Part shown: in pieces, positions 52,008 to 60,598 of the stretch | Numbering within the stretch: position 1 is the first letter of the stretch | How the letters are laid out: each line of letters starts with the position of its first letter | Assembly (NCBI GenBank): GCA_963787285.1 | Contig: CAWBCM010000010.1 | Location: forward strand, 1-64,000 | Source of the DNA: JAHEJN01 sp963787285 | GTDB taxonomy: Bacteria > Actinomycetota > Acidimicrobiia > Acidimicrobiales > JAHEJN01 | Length of the DNA: 64,000 bases | Direction: 5' to 3' | Notes under the pieces: model-generated | Databases searched by the model: none | What the model was told of the DNA's origin: nothing | The model's input: only the letters and a program-made list of their open reading frames with translations | Made by a program: the position numbers and the translations under genes

Positions 52008-53209
52008 ATGCCTACCGATCGCACCTCCGTCGAGGAGATCATGAACCTGCTGCGGGGGGTCATCGACCCCGAGCTCGGTTCCGACATCGTCGAGCTGGGC
52101 ATGGCCAAGGGCGCCACCATCGACGACGACGGTCTCGTCACCGTGATCGTGGCTCTCACCACGTCGGGTTGTCCCCTCCGTGGTCAGATTCAAAAGGACG
52201 TGAAGGCTCGCCTGGCGAATCTGCCCGGCGTCACCAAGGTCAAGATCCAGTGGTCCGAGCTCAACCAGGAAGAGAAGGCCGCGGCCATGGCCCGGGCCCG
52301 CCTCAATGTCAGCAAGGACGCTCCCGACACCGAGATCTCCGCCACCACCAAGGTGATCATGGTCGCCTCGGGCAAGGGTGGCGTCGGCAAGTCGTCGATC
52401 ACGGTGAACCTCGCGGCCGGGTTGGCCAACCGGGGCTTCACCGTCGGCGTGCTCGACGCCGACATCTGGGGGTTCTCGGTGCCTCGCATGCTCGGCGTCG
52501 AGGGCCGACTCGAGGGCGTTCCCGGCGAGAAGAAGATCCTGCCGAACGAACGGGTGGTGGGCGAGGGCCTGCTGAAGATCGTCTCGATGGGCTTCCTGGT
52601 CGATCAGGAGGAGAGCGCACTGATGTGGCGTGGCCTCATCCTCAATCGGGCGGTGCAGCACTTCCTCGAAGACGTTCGCTGGGGCGAGCTCGACTATCTG
52701 CTCATCGACATGCCGCCGGGAACCGGCGATGTGCAGATGGGCCTGGCCAAGCTGTTGCCCCGCAGCGAGATGATCATCGTGACCACACCGGCTCGCAGCG
52801 CCCAGAAGGTGGCGGTCCGGGCCGCGAACATGGGCCGGAAGAACTATCTGCGCATCGTCGGCGTGATCGAGAACATGACCAGCTTCGTCACCCCCGACGG
52901 CGCAGGAGTACGCCATCTTCGGATCCGGGGGCGGCGAGGAGCTCGCAGCCGACGTCGGTGTGCCGCTGCTCGGGCGGGTGCCCATCGACAACGCCGTCGC
53001 CGATGGCGGCGACAACGGTCAGCCGACGGTGCTCGGTTCGGGCCCGGCCTCCGATGCGCTTCAACGAGATCGTCGATCACATCGTGGCCGAGGCGGTGCC
53101 ACCCACCGAGATGGCCGGCTGCAGCGCCCGCATCGTCGAGGCCGTGCAGGCCGCCATGACCGGACCATCCGACCTCCCCGCGGCCGAGGTCACCGTCGAC
53201 TTCGGCTGA
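52008..53209 (+). CDS. mrp: Mrp/NBP35-type Fe-S cluster carrier ATPase, with two inserted bases
   Basis: N-terminal MIP18/DUF59 domain (VEEIMNLLRGVIDPELGSDI, TTSGCPLRGQIQKDVKARLA) followed by a P-loop ATPase: VASGKGGVGKSSITVNLAAG, GVLDADIWGFSVPRMLGV, ALMWRGLILNRAVQHFLEDV, LLIDMPPGTGDVQMGLAKL and VGVIENMTSF. The frame breaks at about 52905 (extra G before the expected EYAIFGSGGGEELAADVGVP) and again at 53059 (extra C before FNEIVDHIVAEAVPP). Deleting both gives 399 residues ending at 53209. If the breaks are real, the C-terminus after residue about 299 would be lost. Ends overlap the convergent DinB gene. Confidence 0.88.
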
Positions 53210-53741
53210 GCGGGTCGCAACGACGCGTCAGCTCGCGGCCCGCGAGGAGCCGTGCGTTCTCCGCCATGTCGTCGAGATGGTGCTCGATCTCGTGCACGGC
53301 CTGCTTGCCCATCCACTCGAGCGTCCGCGTGGTGGGGTCGGGATTCCCGTACCGAACGGTTCGGTCCATGGCGTTCGGGTCGATGGCGGCGAACAGCCGC
53401 AGGAACATCGACGACGCCGCTCGCAGTTCGCGGGCCACCTCGGCGGGTGTGTCCGCTCGATACAGACCCAGCTCGATCCGCTCGTCCCGGTGCAGCGACG
53501 AGAACGTCGGATGGTCCTCGACCAGACCGATCACCAGGCGGTCTCGGATGGTCAACAGCACATCACGGACATGCGCCGCGTACTCGAGGGTCGACCACCG
53601 CTCGGGCCGTGGCCGAATCGACGGCTGCCCCGCCACCCCGACCACGAGGGCCTCGATGGCGACGACGCCACGGCGAGTCCGCTCGGCGATCTCGTCACGG
53701 GAAACGGTCGGGTCGCTGAATCCACACGCGCAGGCGTCCAC
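53190..53741 (-). CDS. DinB-like four-helix protein
   Basis: A 183-residue protein with the DinB/YfiT metal-binding layout: a His in SWTLEYAAHVRD position (WSTLEYAAHVRDVLLTIRDR), ERIELGLYRADTPAEVAREL, and the two-His segment KQAVHEIEHHLDDMAENARL. The family includes mycothiol-dependent maleylpyruvate isomerases and mycothiol S-transferases. The N-terminus DACACGFSDPTVSRDEI has a Cys-x-Cys. Converges on mrp with 20 bases of overlap. Confidence 0.78.
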   Translation of the reverse strand: MDACACGFSDPTVSRDEIAERTRRGVVAIEALVVGVAGQPSIRPRPERWSTLEYAAHVRDVLLTIRDRLVIGLVEDHPTFSSLHRDERIELGLYRADTPAEVARELRAASSMFLRLFAAIDPNAMDRTVRYGNPDPTTRTLEWMGKQAVHEIEHHLDDMAENARLLAGRELTRRCDPLSRSRR

Positions 53742-53764
53742 CCGATGACCCTAGATGGGTCGGG

Positions 53765-54606
53765 CTAGGCCAGGCGGTAGATGCCCGCCTTCGCCTTGAT
53801 CTTGCCGTCGGTCTTGAGCTTGGCCAGGTGCGCCTCGACGGTGCCGGCGCCGAGCGTGCGCAACTCACCGGTCGGCGAGTCGTACACCAGGTCGGTGATG
53901 GCATCGACGGTGGCGGCGTCGAGTGAAGCCCAACGCGTCGAGCACCTCGGTCTCACGGGCCAAACGGTGGTCGATGAGCTCCTGAATCGCCAGCTTTGGG
54001 CTCCTCGATGATGTACCCGTGGCCGGGAGCGATGCGGTGGAGCCGGATCTTCTGCATGGCGGCCAGCGACGCCAGGTAGTCGGCCATGTCGCCTTCGGGC
54101 GGCACGACCGCCATCGACGACCCCTCGACCAGCAGGTCGCCGGTGAACAACAGCTTCTCCTCGGGCAGCTCGAGACACATCGCCTCGGGGCCGGTGCCCG
54201 GCGTGTAGTGCACGCGGAGGCGGAACTCGGTGCCAACGAGGGTGTAGCCGTCCTTGACGGTCTCGTCGACGTCGACGCTCGTGAGCTTCGGCGTGGCGAG
54301 GATCTTGGCCCCGGTCTCGGCGCGAAGCGCCTCGGCGCCTGCAGCATGCTCGGGGCGACCGGTGGTGAGCATGATCCAGCGGATCCGGTCGCCGCCGCAG
54401 CCGGTGATCGAGCGCCGGTGCGACTTGTCGTCGGGTCCGGGGTCGATCACGACGATCTCGTCGATACCGACGAGGTACGTGTTGGTGCCGATGCCGGTGC
54501 GGGCAGAGGGATTGGTGGCGAGGATCCGGCGCACGAGAGGGCTCAGCGCCCGGGCGACGCCAGGGATGATCTCCTCGCGTACCTCCTCTTCGACGCCGTC
54601 GATCAT
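53765..54606 (-). CDS. MBL-fold hydrolase with C-terminal winged helix, with two inserted bases
   Basis: Metallo-beta-lactamase-fold protein of the LACTB2/RNase Z-like type. The core has GTNTYLVGIDEIVVIDPGPD, then IRWIMLTTGRPEHAAGAEAL where the canonical HxHxDH is reduced to TGRPEH, LLFTGDLLVEGSSMAVVPPE and HRIAPGHGYIIEEPK. The frame breaks at AAA (53995-53997) and CCC (53929-53931); removing one base at each restores LAIQELIDHRLARETEVLDA and then SLDAATVDAITDLVYDSP to the stop, 279 residues. ATG 54606 overlaps the fxsA stop. The changed metal-ligand motif leaves activity uncertain. Confidence 0.8.
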
Positions 54607-55091
54607 GGTCTCCATTCTCGCAATCCTTCTGGGTCGTCGGGATTCTGTTCTTCGCGGCCGTCGACATCGACGACGGATCCGCCGGGGCCGGATCCGCGCG
54701 AGCCGCGCCACGAGCCGGCGGTGAAGGTGGACACCCGACCCGTGAAGCGGCGCTTCAGCAGGCCACGGATCGGGGTACGGGTGGGCGGCAACAGCAGGAG
54801 CAGCCCGGTGGCGTCGGTGACGAAGCCGGGTGTCAGCATCAGGGCGCCGGCGAACAGTACGAGGCCGCCGTCGATCAGCTCGTCGCCGGGCACATGACCC
54901 GCCACGAGTTGCTGCTGGATGCGACCGATGATCGAGAGGCCCTGGTGCCGCACCAGCCAGGCACCCACGATGCTGACCAGGACGAGCAGGGCAAGGGTGT
55001 CGAGCACGCCGATGCCACTGGCGACCTGCACGATGACGTACAGCTCGACGATGGGAATCACGAGAAAGGCGAGAAGCAAGAACCCGAACAC
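54603..55091 (-). CDS. FxsA-family membrane protein
   Basis: A 162-residue inner-membrane protein. Starts FGFLLLAFLVIPIVELYVIV, then ASGIGVLDTLALLVLVSIVG, a hydrophilic loop RHQGLSIIGRIQQQLVAGHV, and GGLVLFAGALMLTPGFVTDA, the FxsA signature, followed by LLLLPPTRTPIR. The last 60 residues are Arg/Gly/Asp-rich. E. coli FxsA relieves F-exclusion of phage T7; the cellular role elsewhere is unknown. It shares the 65-base gap upstream with divergent selA. Confidence 0.87.
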   Translation of the reverse strand: MFGFLLLAFLVIPIVELYVIVQVASGIGVLDTLALLVLVSIVGAWLVRHQGLSIIGRIQQQLVAGHVPGDELIDGGLVLFAGALMLTPGFVTDATGLLLLLPPTRTPIRGLLKRRFTGRVSTFTAGSWRGSRGSGPGGSVVDVDGREEQNPDDPEGLREWRP

Positions 55092-55156
55092 AACGGCTCC
55101 TAGTCTACGGGGATGCGGCTCTGGCCCCGCCCTGCGGGTGCCCTACGCTGTCGCGG

Positions 55157-56395
55157 GTGCGCCCTCCCTCGGTCGATTCACTGGCCCGTTCGCTGGCCTT
55201 CACCGGGCTTCCCCATCCGTTGCTGGTCGACGTGGCCCGAGCCGTCATCGCCGCCGGTGACCCCGAATCGGCCGAGCTCCGAGCCCACGAGCTGAGCCGG
55301 CGGCTGCTGCGCCCGGTCATCAACGGCACCGGGGTCCTGTTGCACACCAATCTCGGCCGGGCGCCGTACCCCTTCACCGACTCCGGCTCCTACGTCAATC
55401 TCGAATTCGATCTCGAGACGGGCGAACGCGGCTCGAGACAGGCCCATGCCGGCTTCCTGCTCGCGCGCCTGTGCGGGGCGGAGAAGGCAATGGTGGTGAA
55501 CAACTGCGCTGCCGCTGTCCTGTTGGTGCTGGCGGCCCTGGCCGACGGCGAGAACGTCGCCGTGAGCCGGGGAGAGCTCGTGGAGATCGGGGGTGGCTTC
55601 CGGATTCCCGACGTGATGGAACGATCGGGCGCCAATCTCATCGAGGTCGGGACCACCAATCGCACCCGTCGCTCCGATTTCGCCGCTGTCGCCGATCACG
55701 TGGCGATGGTCATGAAGATCCATCAGTCGAACTACCGGATCGTCGGCTTCACCGAGACGGTCGAGGTCGCCGACCTGATCGATCTCGGCGTGCCGGTGGT
55801 GGCCGACATCGGCTCGGGTCTGCTCGATGGCGCCTGCCCCTGGCTGCCGGGAGGTCCACCCGGTTGGCTCGATGGCGAACCGGCCGCCAGACAGACGCTC
55901 GAAGCCGGCGCCGATCTGGTCCTGTTCTCGGGCGACAAGCTTCTCGGCGGGCCCCAGGCCGGCATCATCGCCGGATCGGCCGAGCTGGTCGATCGCTGCG
56001 CCGCCCACCCGCTGGCGCGGGCACTGCGACCGGGCGGCCTGGTGCTCGCCGCACTGCAGGAGCTGGCGCTCAACTACCTGCACCGCGACCTCGACTCGCT
56101 GCCGTTCTGGTCCTTGGCCACCATCCCGGTCACCGATCTGCGCGACCGCGCGGAGGCGCTCGGCGTGGGTCGACCGGTCGACCTCGTGTCGGTCCCCGGT
56201 GGCGGAACGCTGCCCGGTGTCGAGATCCCGTCGGCCGGAGTCGCCGTCGACGGTGACTGCGTGGCCGAGCTGCGGGCGGTCGAACCTCGCCCCATCATCG
56301 CCCGTGTGCGGGAGGGCATCACCGAGCTCGACCTGCGCACGATCGAACCCGCCGACGACAAGATCGTGGCCGACGCGCTGCGCTCGTTCGGCTGA
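55157..56395 (+). CDS. selA: L-seryl-tRNA(Sec) selenium transferase
   Basis: Converts seryl-tRNA(Sec) to selenocysteyl-tRNA(Sec) with selenophosphate. 412 residues from GTG 55157. N-terminal domain with RLLRPVINGTGVLLHTNLGR, then EFDLETGERGSRQAHAG, VVNNCAAAVLLVLAALADGE, SRGELVEIGGGFRIPDVMER, EVGTTNRTRRSDF, VPVVADIGSGLL and FSGDKLLGGPQAGIIAG with the PLP lysine. All bacterial SelA signatures are present. selB follows after 9 bases. With selC and a SECIS-bearing gene in the same window, this is a working decoding pathway except for selD, which must lie elsewhere. Confidence 0.95.
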   Translation: MRPPSVDSLARSLAFTGLPHPLLVDVARAVIAAGDPESAELRAHELSRRLLRPVINGTGVLLHTNLGRAPYPFTDSGSYVNLEFDLETGERGSRQAHAGFLLARLCGAEKAMVVNNCAAAVLLVLAALADGENVAVSRGELVEIGGGFRIPDVMERSGANLIEVGTTNRTRRSDFAAVADHVAMVMKIHQSNYRIVGFTETVEVADLIDLGVPVVADIGSGLLDGACPWLPGGPPGWLDGEPAARQTLEAGADLVLFSGDKLLGGPQAGIIAGSAELVDRCAAHPLARALRPGGLVLAALQELALNYLHRDLDSLPFWSLATIPVTDLRDRAEALGVGRPVDLVSVPGGGTLPGVEIPSAGVAVDGDCVAELRAVEPRPIIARVREGITELDLRTIEPADDKIVADALRSFG

Positions 56396-56404
56396 CCTCG
56401 TTCG

Positions 56405-58402
56405 ATGCACGTCGTCGCCACGGCCGGCCATGTCGACCACGGCAAGTCCACGCTGGTGCGCGCCCTCACCGGCACCGACCCCGACCGCCTCGCCGAGGAG
56501 AAGGCGCGGGGACTGACCATCGATCTGGGGTTCGCCGGCGCCGCACTACCGTCGGGGCGGCGGTTCGCCTTCATCGACGTGCCCGGTCACGTCCGTTTCC
56601 TGAAGAACATGCTCGCCGGGGTCGGCGCCGTCGATGCCTGCGTGTTCGTGGTCGCCGCCACCGAGGGATGGAAGCCACAGTCCGAGGAGCATCTCCGCAT
56701 CCTCGACGTACTCGGCGTGCAGCACGGCCTGGTCGTACTCACCAAGATCGGGCTGGTCGACGACGAGCTCCGGGAGCTGGCCGAGCTCGAGGTGGTCGAG
56801 CACGTCGAGGGGACCTTCCTCGAGGGTGCTCCCATCGTCGGTGTCGACGCAGTCGACGGATCGGGACTCGACGAGCTTCGCTCGGCGCTCGACACGCTCC
56901 TGGAGACCACCCCGACTGCGGTCGACGCCGGTCGTCCGCGTCTGTGGATCGATCGGGTGTTCGCGGCCAAGGGCTCGGGCACCGTGGTCACCGGCACGCT
57001 CGCCGGGGGTGCCGTCAGCATCGACGACGAGCTCACGGTGCTGCCGCAGGGCAGCACCGTGCGGGTGCGAGGCATCCAGTCGCTCTACGAGCAGCAGACC
57101 TCGATAGGGCCGGGAAACCGGGTCGCACTGAACCTCAGTGGCATCGACCACGACGAGCTCGCCCGGGGAGACGTCATCGTCCGAGCCGGACAGTGGCACA
57201 GCACCGACCGGGTCGACGCCATCTTGGACGTGCTCGACTCGGTCGATCACGAGGTCTCCCGTCGTGGTGCGCACGTGATCTACGTCGGCTCGGGGGAGCA
57301 CGTCGTCCGCCTCCGGGTGCTCGGAAGCGAGAAGCTGGCCCCGGGAGCCTCGGGCCCCGTGCGCCTCCACCTGCCCGTGGCTCTGCCGCTGCTGCCGGGC
57401 GATCGGTTCGTCCTCCGCGAGTCGGGCCGGGTCGAGACGCTCGGGGGTGGGGAGATCGTCGACATCGACCCCCTCCTACCGGCCAGCCGAGCCCAGCCCG
57501 ACCGATCGGTCGACCGCGTGATCGCCGAGCGGGGCTGGGTCGATGTCGACCACCTCGAACGCCTCACCGGCCAGCGCCGGGAGCCGACACTGGGCTCATG
57601 GGTCCTCAGCCCCGCCGCCCTCGCCGAGGCCGAAGCCCGCGTTCGCGGCGCCATCGCCGACGCCGGCGGGCTCGGTCTCGACACCTCCACCCTCGACGCT
57701 CGGGAACGAGCGGTTCTGGCGACCCTCGACGGCATCGAGATGGTCGAAGGCAGCGCTCGCCCCAGCGGCGCGACCGACCCGTTGGCCCACCATCCCTTCG
57801 TCGCGGCGCTCGAAGCCGAACCGTTCACCCCACCGTCGGCCGACGGCTACGACCGAGGCGAGGTGAGCGCCCTGGTGCGGCGAGGCGACGTCGTGGCGCA
57901 CGACGGCGTGTTCTTCGCGGCGAGCGCCGTCGACGAAGCGGCCAGGGTCGTGGCCGGCCTGCTCGCAGACCGGCCCGAAGGCGTCACCATCGCCGAGATC
58001 CGTGATGCACTGGGCACGACCCGGAAGTTCGTGTTGCCGCTCGTCGCCCTCGTCCAACCTGGTGTGGTTGAACGGCGCCCCGATGACCTTCGGGTTCTGG
58101 TCGGCCCACCTCCTCGACATCGGCGGCGTGTTCTGCGTGACGATCGTCGCGGCACTCGCCTACCGGCGCGGTGCGATCGAACGCGACACCATGCGACCAC
58201 TGACGCTCCGCAACCCACTGGATGCGCTCGAGTTCGGGCTCGATCCGGTGGTGCGGGACTTCATCGCCGATCTCGACAGCAAGGATGCGGTCACCCGCGG
58301 CCATGTGATCCGCACAGCCGAAGCGGCCTTGGTGGTCGGCGAGGAACTCGGTCTCGACGCCGACGATCTCCGCAACCTCGGGCTGGGAGCCATTCTGCAT
58401 GA
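56405..58402 (+). CDS. selB: Selenocysteine-specific elongation factor SelB, 3' end disrupted at about 58045
   Basis: GTPase that delivers selenocysteyl-tRNA to UGA by binding the SECIS. Motifs: G1 AGHVDHGKSTLVRALTG, G2 region EEKARGLTIDLGFAGA, G3 DVPGHVRF. The G4 position reads LTKIGLVD: Gly replaces the guanine-specifying Asp (TKxD). Beta-barrel domains follow, then C-terminal winged helices (GWVDVDHLERLTGQ, PEGVTIAEIRDALGTTRKFV). SelB-like sequence stops at about residue 547 (base 58045); from there to 58402 the ORF is an out-of-frame overlap with the HD-GYP gene and has low GC3. The natural last 20-30 residues of the fourth winged helix are therefore missing or mis-joined. Confidence 0.85.
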   Translation: MHVVATAGHVDHGKSTLVRALTGTDPDRLAEEKARGLTIDLGFAGAALPSGRRFAFIDVPGHVRFLKNMLAGVGAVDACVFVVAATEGWKPQSEEHLRILDVLGVQHGLVVLTKIGLVDDELRELAELEVVEHVEGTFLEGAPIVGVDAVDGSGLDELRSALDTLLETTPTAVDAGRPRLWIDRVFAAKGSGTVVTGTLAGGAVSIDDELTVLPQGSTVRVRGIQSLYEQQTSIGPGNRVALNLSGIDHDELARGDVIVRAGQWHSTDRVDAILDVLDSVDHEVSRRGAHVIYVGSGEHVVRLRVLGSEKLAPGASGPVRLHLPVALPLLPGDRFVLRESGRVETLGGGEIVDIDPLLPASRAQPDRSVDRVIAERGWVDVDHLERLTGQRREPTLGSWVLSPAALAEAEARVRGAIADAGGLGLDTSTLDARERAVLATLDGIEMVEGSARPSGATDPLAHHPFVAALEAEPFTPPSADGYDRGEVSALVRRGDVVAHDGVFFAASAVDEAARVVAGLLADRPEGVTIAEIRDALGTTRKFVLPLVALVQPGVVERRPDDLRVLVGPPPRHRRRVLRDDRRGTRLPARCDRTRHHATTDAPQPTGCARVRARSGGAGLHRRSRQQGCGHPRPCDPHSRSGLGGRRGTRSRRRRSPQPRAGSHSA

Positions 58403-58895
58403 TGTCGGCAAGCTCCGGATCGACACCCGCCTGCTCACCAAGCCGGGGCGCCTGACCGCTGAGGAGTACGAGACGATCAAGCAGCACGCCGAACACGGAG
58501 AGGCGATGGTGCAGACGTCGACGGTGCTCGCCGAGATCGCACCGATCGTGCGGCATCACCACGAGCGGGTCGACGGAACCGGCTACCCCGATGGCCTGGC
58601 GGGCGAGGCGATCCCGCTGCTCGCCCGCGTCGTGAGTGTCTGCGACGCCTACGACGCCATGGCCCACACGCGCCACTACCGCATCGGCATGGACGACCAG
58701 AAGGTGCGGGCGGTACTGCGCGAGCACGCCGGCGCACAGTGGGACGCAGAGGTGGTCGAGATCATGTTGCGAGTGCTCCACGCAGGCCGAGTGGCCACCG
58801 AGGCGACGCTGTTGGCCGATGTGGGCGGTGAGGGATGCACCTGCGTGGCCGATCTGCCCGCAGCGTTCGAGCGGGCGCCGGAATCGGTCAGTTGA
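58002..58895 (+). CDS. HD-GYP domain phosphodiesterase, N-terminus apparently truncated
   Basis: Reliable coding sequence begins at about 58040, in the frame of the ATG at 58085 (MTFGFWSAHLLDIGGVFCVT), a membrane segment without the usual preceding helices. The HD-GYP domain (about 58270-58810) has AILHDVGKLRIDTRLLTKPG, HHHERVDGTGYPDGLAGEAI and VSVCDAYDAM, all family signatures for cyclic-di-GMP hydrolysis. GC3 in this frame is near 100% from about 58040 and random before, so the upstream part of the ORF from 58002 is not real. A deletion or assembly join has removed the N-terminal transmembrane region. Ends overlapping convergent whiB by 8 bases. Confidence 0.8.
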   Translation: MMHWARPGSSCCRSSPSSNLVWLNGAPMTFGFWSAHLLDIGGVFCVTIVAALAYRRGAIERDTMRPLTLRNPLDALEFGLDPVVRDFIADLDSKDAVTRGHVIRTAEAALVVGEELGLDADDLRNLGLGAILHDVGKLRIDTRLLTKPGRLTAEEYETIKQHAEHGEAMVQTSTVLAEIAPIVRHHHERVDGTGYPDGLAGEAIPLLARVVSVCDAYDAMAHTRHYRIGMDDQKVRAVLREHAGAQWDAEVVEIMLRVLHAGRVATEATLLADVGGEGCTCVADLPAAFERAPESVS

Positions 58896-59145
58896 CCGCG
58901 AGCAGCGACTTGCGCTCGTTCTCGTTGAGGCCGCCCCAGATCCCGTGTTGTTCCCGGATCTCGATGGCGTACTCGAGACACGGTTGACGAACCGAACACT
59001 GGGCGCAGATGCGCTTGGCTCGCATCTCGCGTTCGATCTTCTCGTCCTTGCGCTCGAACTGCGACGGGGGAAAGAAGACGATGGCCTGCGGCCCTCGACA
59101 AGCCGCCTTGAGCTGCCACACATTCTCGGTTCTCAGCGCGCCCAA
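58888..59145 (-). CDS. WhiB-family iron-sulfur regulator (WhiB4-like by synteny)
   Basis: 85 residues with the four cluster cysteines: AACRGPQ, then ICAQCSVRQPCLEYA, followed by the family signature HGIWGGLNENERK and a basic end. WhiB proteins bind a [4Fe-4S] cluster and act as redox- or NO-sensitive regulators. Downstream on the other strand lie two ArsA-like ATPase genes, the same neighbourhood as whiB4 in mycobacteria. The 105-base gap to nfeD probably contains its promoter. Confidence 0.93.
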   Translation of the reverse strand: MGALRTENVWQLKAACRGPQAIVFFPPSQFERKDEKIEREMRAKRICAQCSVRQPCLEYAIEIREQHGIWGGLNENERKSLLAVN

Positions 59146-59250
59146 CGTGGGTTCCCCTCGATTGTTCCCCTGTTTCGGGCACCCTAGTCAAGGACTTCCG
59201 ACGGTTACAAGACCGGGAACGGCGACCGGTCGACGCCCGACGCCGGTGGG

Positions 59251-60561
59251 TCAAACCGCTTGATCGTGCGCCGAGACGGGCTCGACGGCGAAGACCAGGT
59301 CGTCGACCCCGGTGACGGTCACCTCGTCGCCGACCGCCAGGACCGCTCCCTCGGAGGACCGGGCCAGCCACTCGGCGCCTCGGAGCTCGATCCGACCGTC
59401 GGCGACCATCCGGGCCGCCTCGCCGACGAACCCGTCGCGATCGATCCGCGGGGTGCCGAAGCGACCCCGAATGGTCAGCGGCATGCCCAGCCACATCACG
59501 ACGAACAGGCCGACGATGCCGACGGTCATGGGCACCCAGCTCATCGAGACGCCGTCCCACAGCGACAGCGTGCCGACGGCGAAGACCACGGTCGCGAGGA
59601 GGGTGAGAGGCCCGGGCACACCCGATTGTCCGTCGATGAGCCAGATGGCGAAGCCCACGAGGATCAGGGCCAGGGCCCACCATCGGAACGGCAAGACGGC
59701 CAAGCCGTAGCTCGCGAGGGCGATGAACACACCGCCGATGGCGCCGGCGATGCCGACACCGATCGAGAAGTGTTCGAACACGAACAACGCCAGTCCGATG
59801 ATCAGGAGGAGATAGGCCACCGGCGGGCTGGCCACGGTGTGCATGAGCTTCGAAAGGAGGTCGAGGCCCTGGAACCGCACCTGGGTGAGCGGCTCGAGCC
59901 GGATGGTGTCGGCTTCGGTGATCTGACGGGTCTGGAAGCCGAACTCGTCGAGATCGACGACGAAGTCGCCCACCGTGGGCGCCGCGCAGCGCAACTGCTG
60001 TTGTTCGGGCGTGAGGGTTCGGCCGAGCTCGTCGACATCGACCGGGTCGCACGGCACGATCCCGACATCGATCACCTGTTCCCAGTTGAGGGTGGCATCG
60101 CGCATCCGATCGGCGTTCTCGAGCGACCAGAGGGTCGGTTCGATGAACCGCTCGCCCGTGTCGCCGAGGCGCGAGCCCGGAGCCACGTTGACCGACGCGG
60201 CCACGCTCACGAGCTGGGCCACCTCCCCGGTGGCGCGTGCACCCGACGGCCCGACCCAGACGACCACCGGCACCGGTGACGTGGCGATCTGATCGGCCAG
60301 GGCGACGACGTCGGCGTCGGCGATCACGGCGCCGGGTGAGTTCACCCGTAGCACCAGCGCCAGGTCGCCGTTGTTCGAGGCGGCGTCGATGGAGTCGGAC
60401 ACGAAGTCGGCGACGATGTCGTCGAGCAGACCCGACAGCTCCACCACGGTCACCTGGCCGGCGTCGGCGCCGGAGTCGTCGCCCTGGGCAACAGCGGGAC
60501 CGATGGAGATCGCGACGAACGCAACGGCGGCGATGAGTAGAGCGCTGAGTAGTCTTCGCAC
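59251..60561 (-). CDS. NfeD-family membrane protein with a ClpP-like N-terminal domain
   Basis: 436 residues: a signal peptide (residues 1-25, LLIAAVAFVAISIGPAVAQG), a ClpP/crotonase-fold extracytoplasmic domain (LALVLRVNSPGAVI, VPVVVWVGPSGARATGEVAQ), four to five transmembrane helices (YLLLIIGLALFVFEHFSIGV and following) and a C-terminal OB domain (EGAVLAVGDEVTVTGVDDLV). In NfeD proteases a Ser sits in the ARAASA-type loop; here ARATGE has none, so protease activity is doubtful. Divergent from the ArsA pair with 37 bases between. Confidence 0.82.
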   Translation of the reverse strand: MRRLLSALLIAAVAFVAISIGPAVAQGDDSGADAGQVTVVELSGLLDDIVADFVSDSIDAASNNGDLALVLRVNSPGAVIADADVVALADQIATSPVPVVVWVGPSGARATGEVAQLVSVAASVNVAPGSRLGDTGERFIEPTLWSLENADRMRDATLNWEQVIDVGIVPCDPVDVDELGRTLTPEQQQLRCAAPTVGDFVVDLDEFGFQTRQITEADTIRLEPLTQVRFQGLDLLSKLMHTVASPPVAYLLLIIGLALFVFEHFSIGVGIAGAIGGVFIALASYGLAVLPFRWWALALILVGFAIWLIDGQSGVPGPLTLLATVVFAVGTLSLWDGVSMSWVPMTVGIVGLFVVMWLGMPLTIRGRFGTPRIDRDGFVGEAARMVADGRIELRGAEWLARSSEGAVLAVGDEVTVTGVDDLVFAVEPVSAHDQAV

Positions 60562-60598
60562 GACACTCCGGACGACAGAACGGCTTTCGAATCACGCG

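Noticed and set aside
58050..58402. C-terminal extension of SelB to 665 residues
   Set aside because: GC3 falls to about 50% and the sequence becomes Arg-rich nonsense; the same bases encode the HD-GYP protein in another frame.
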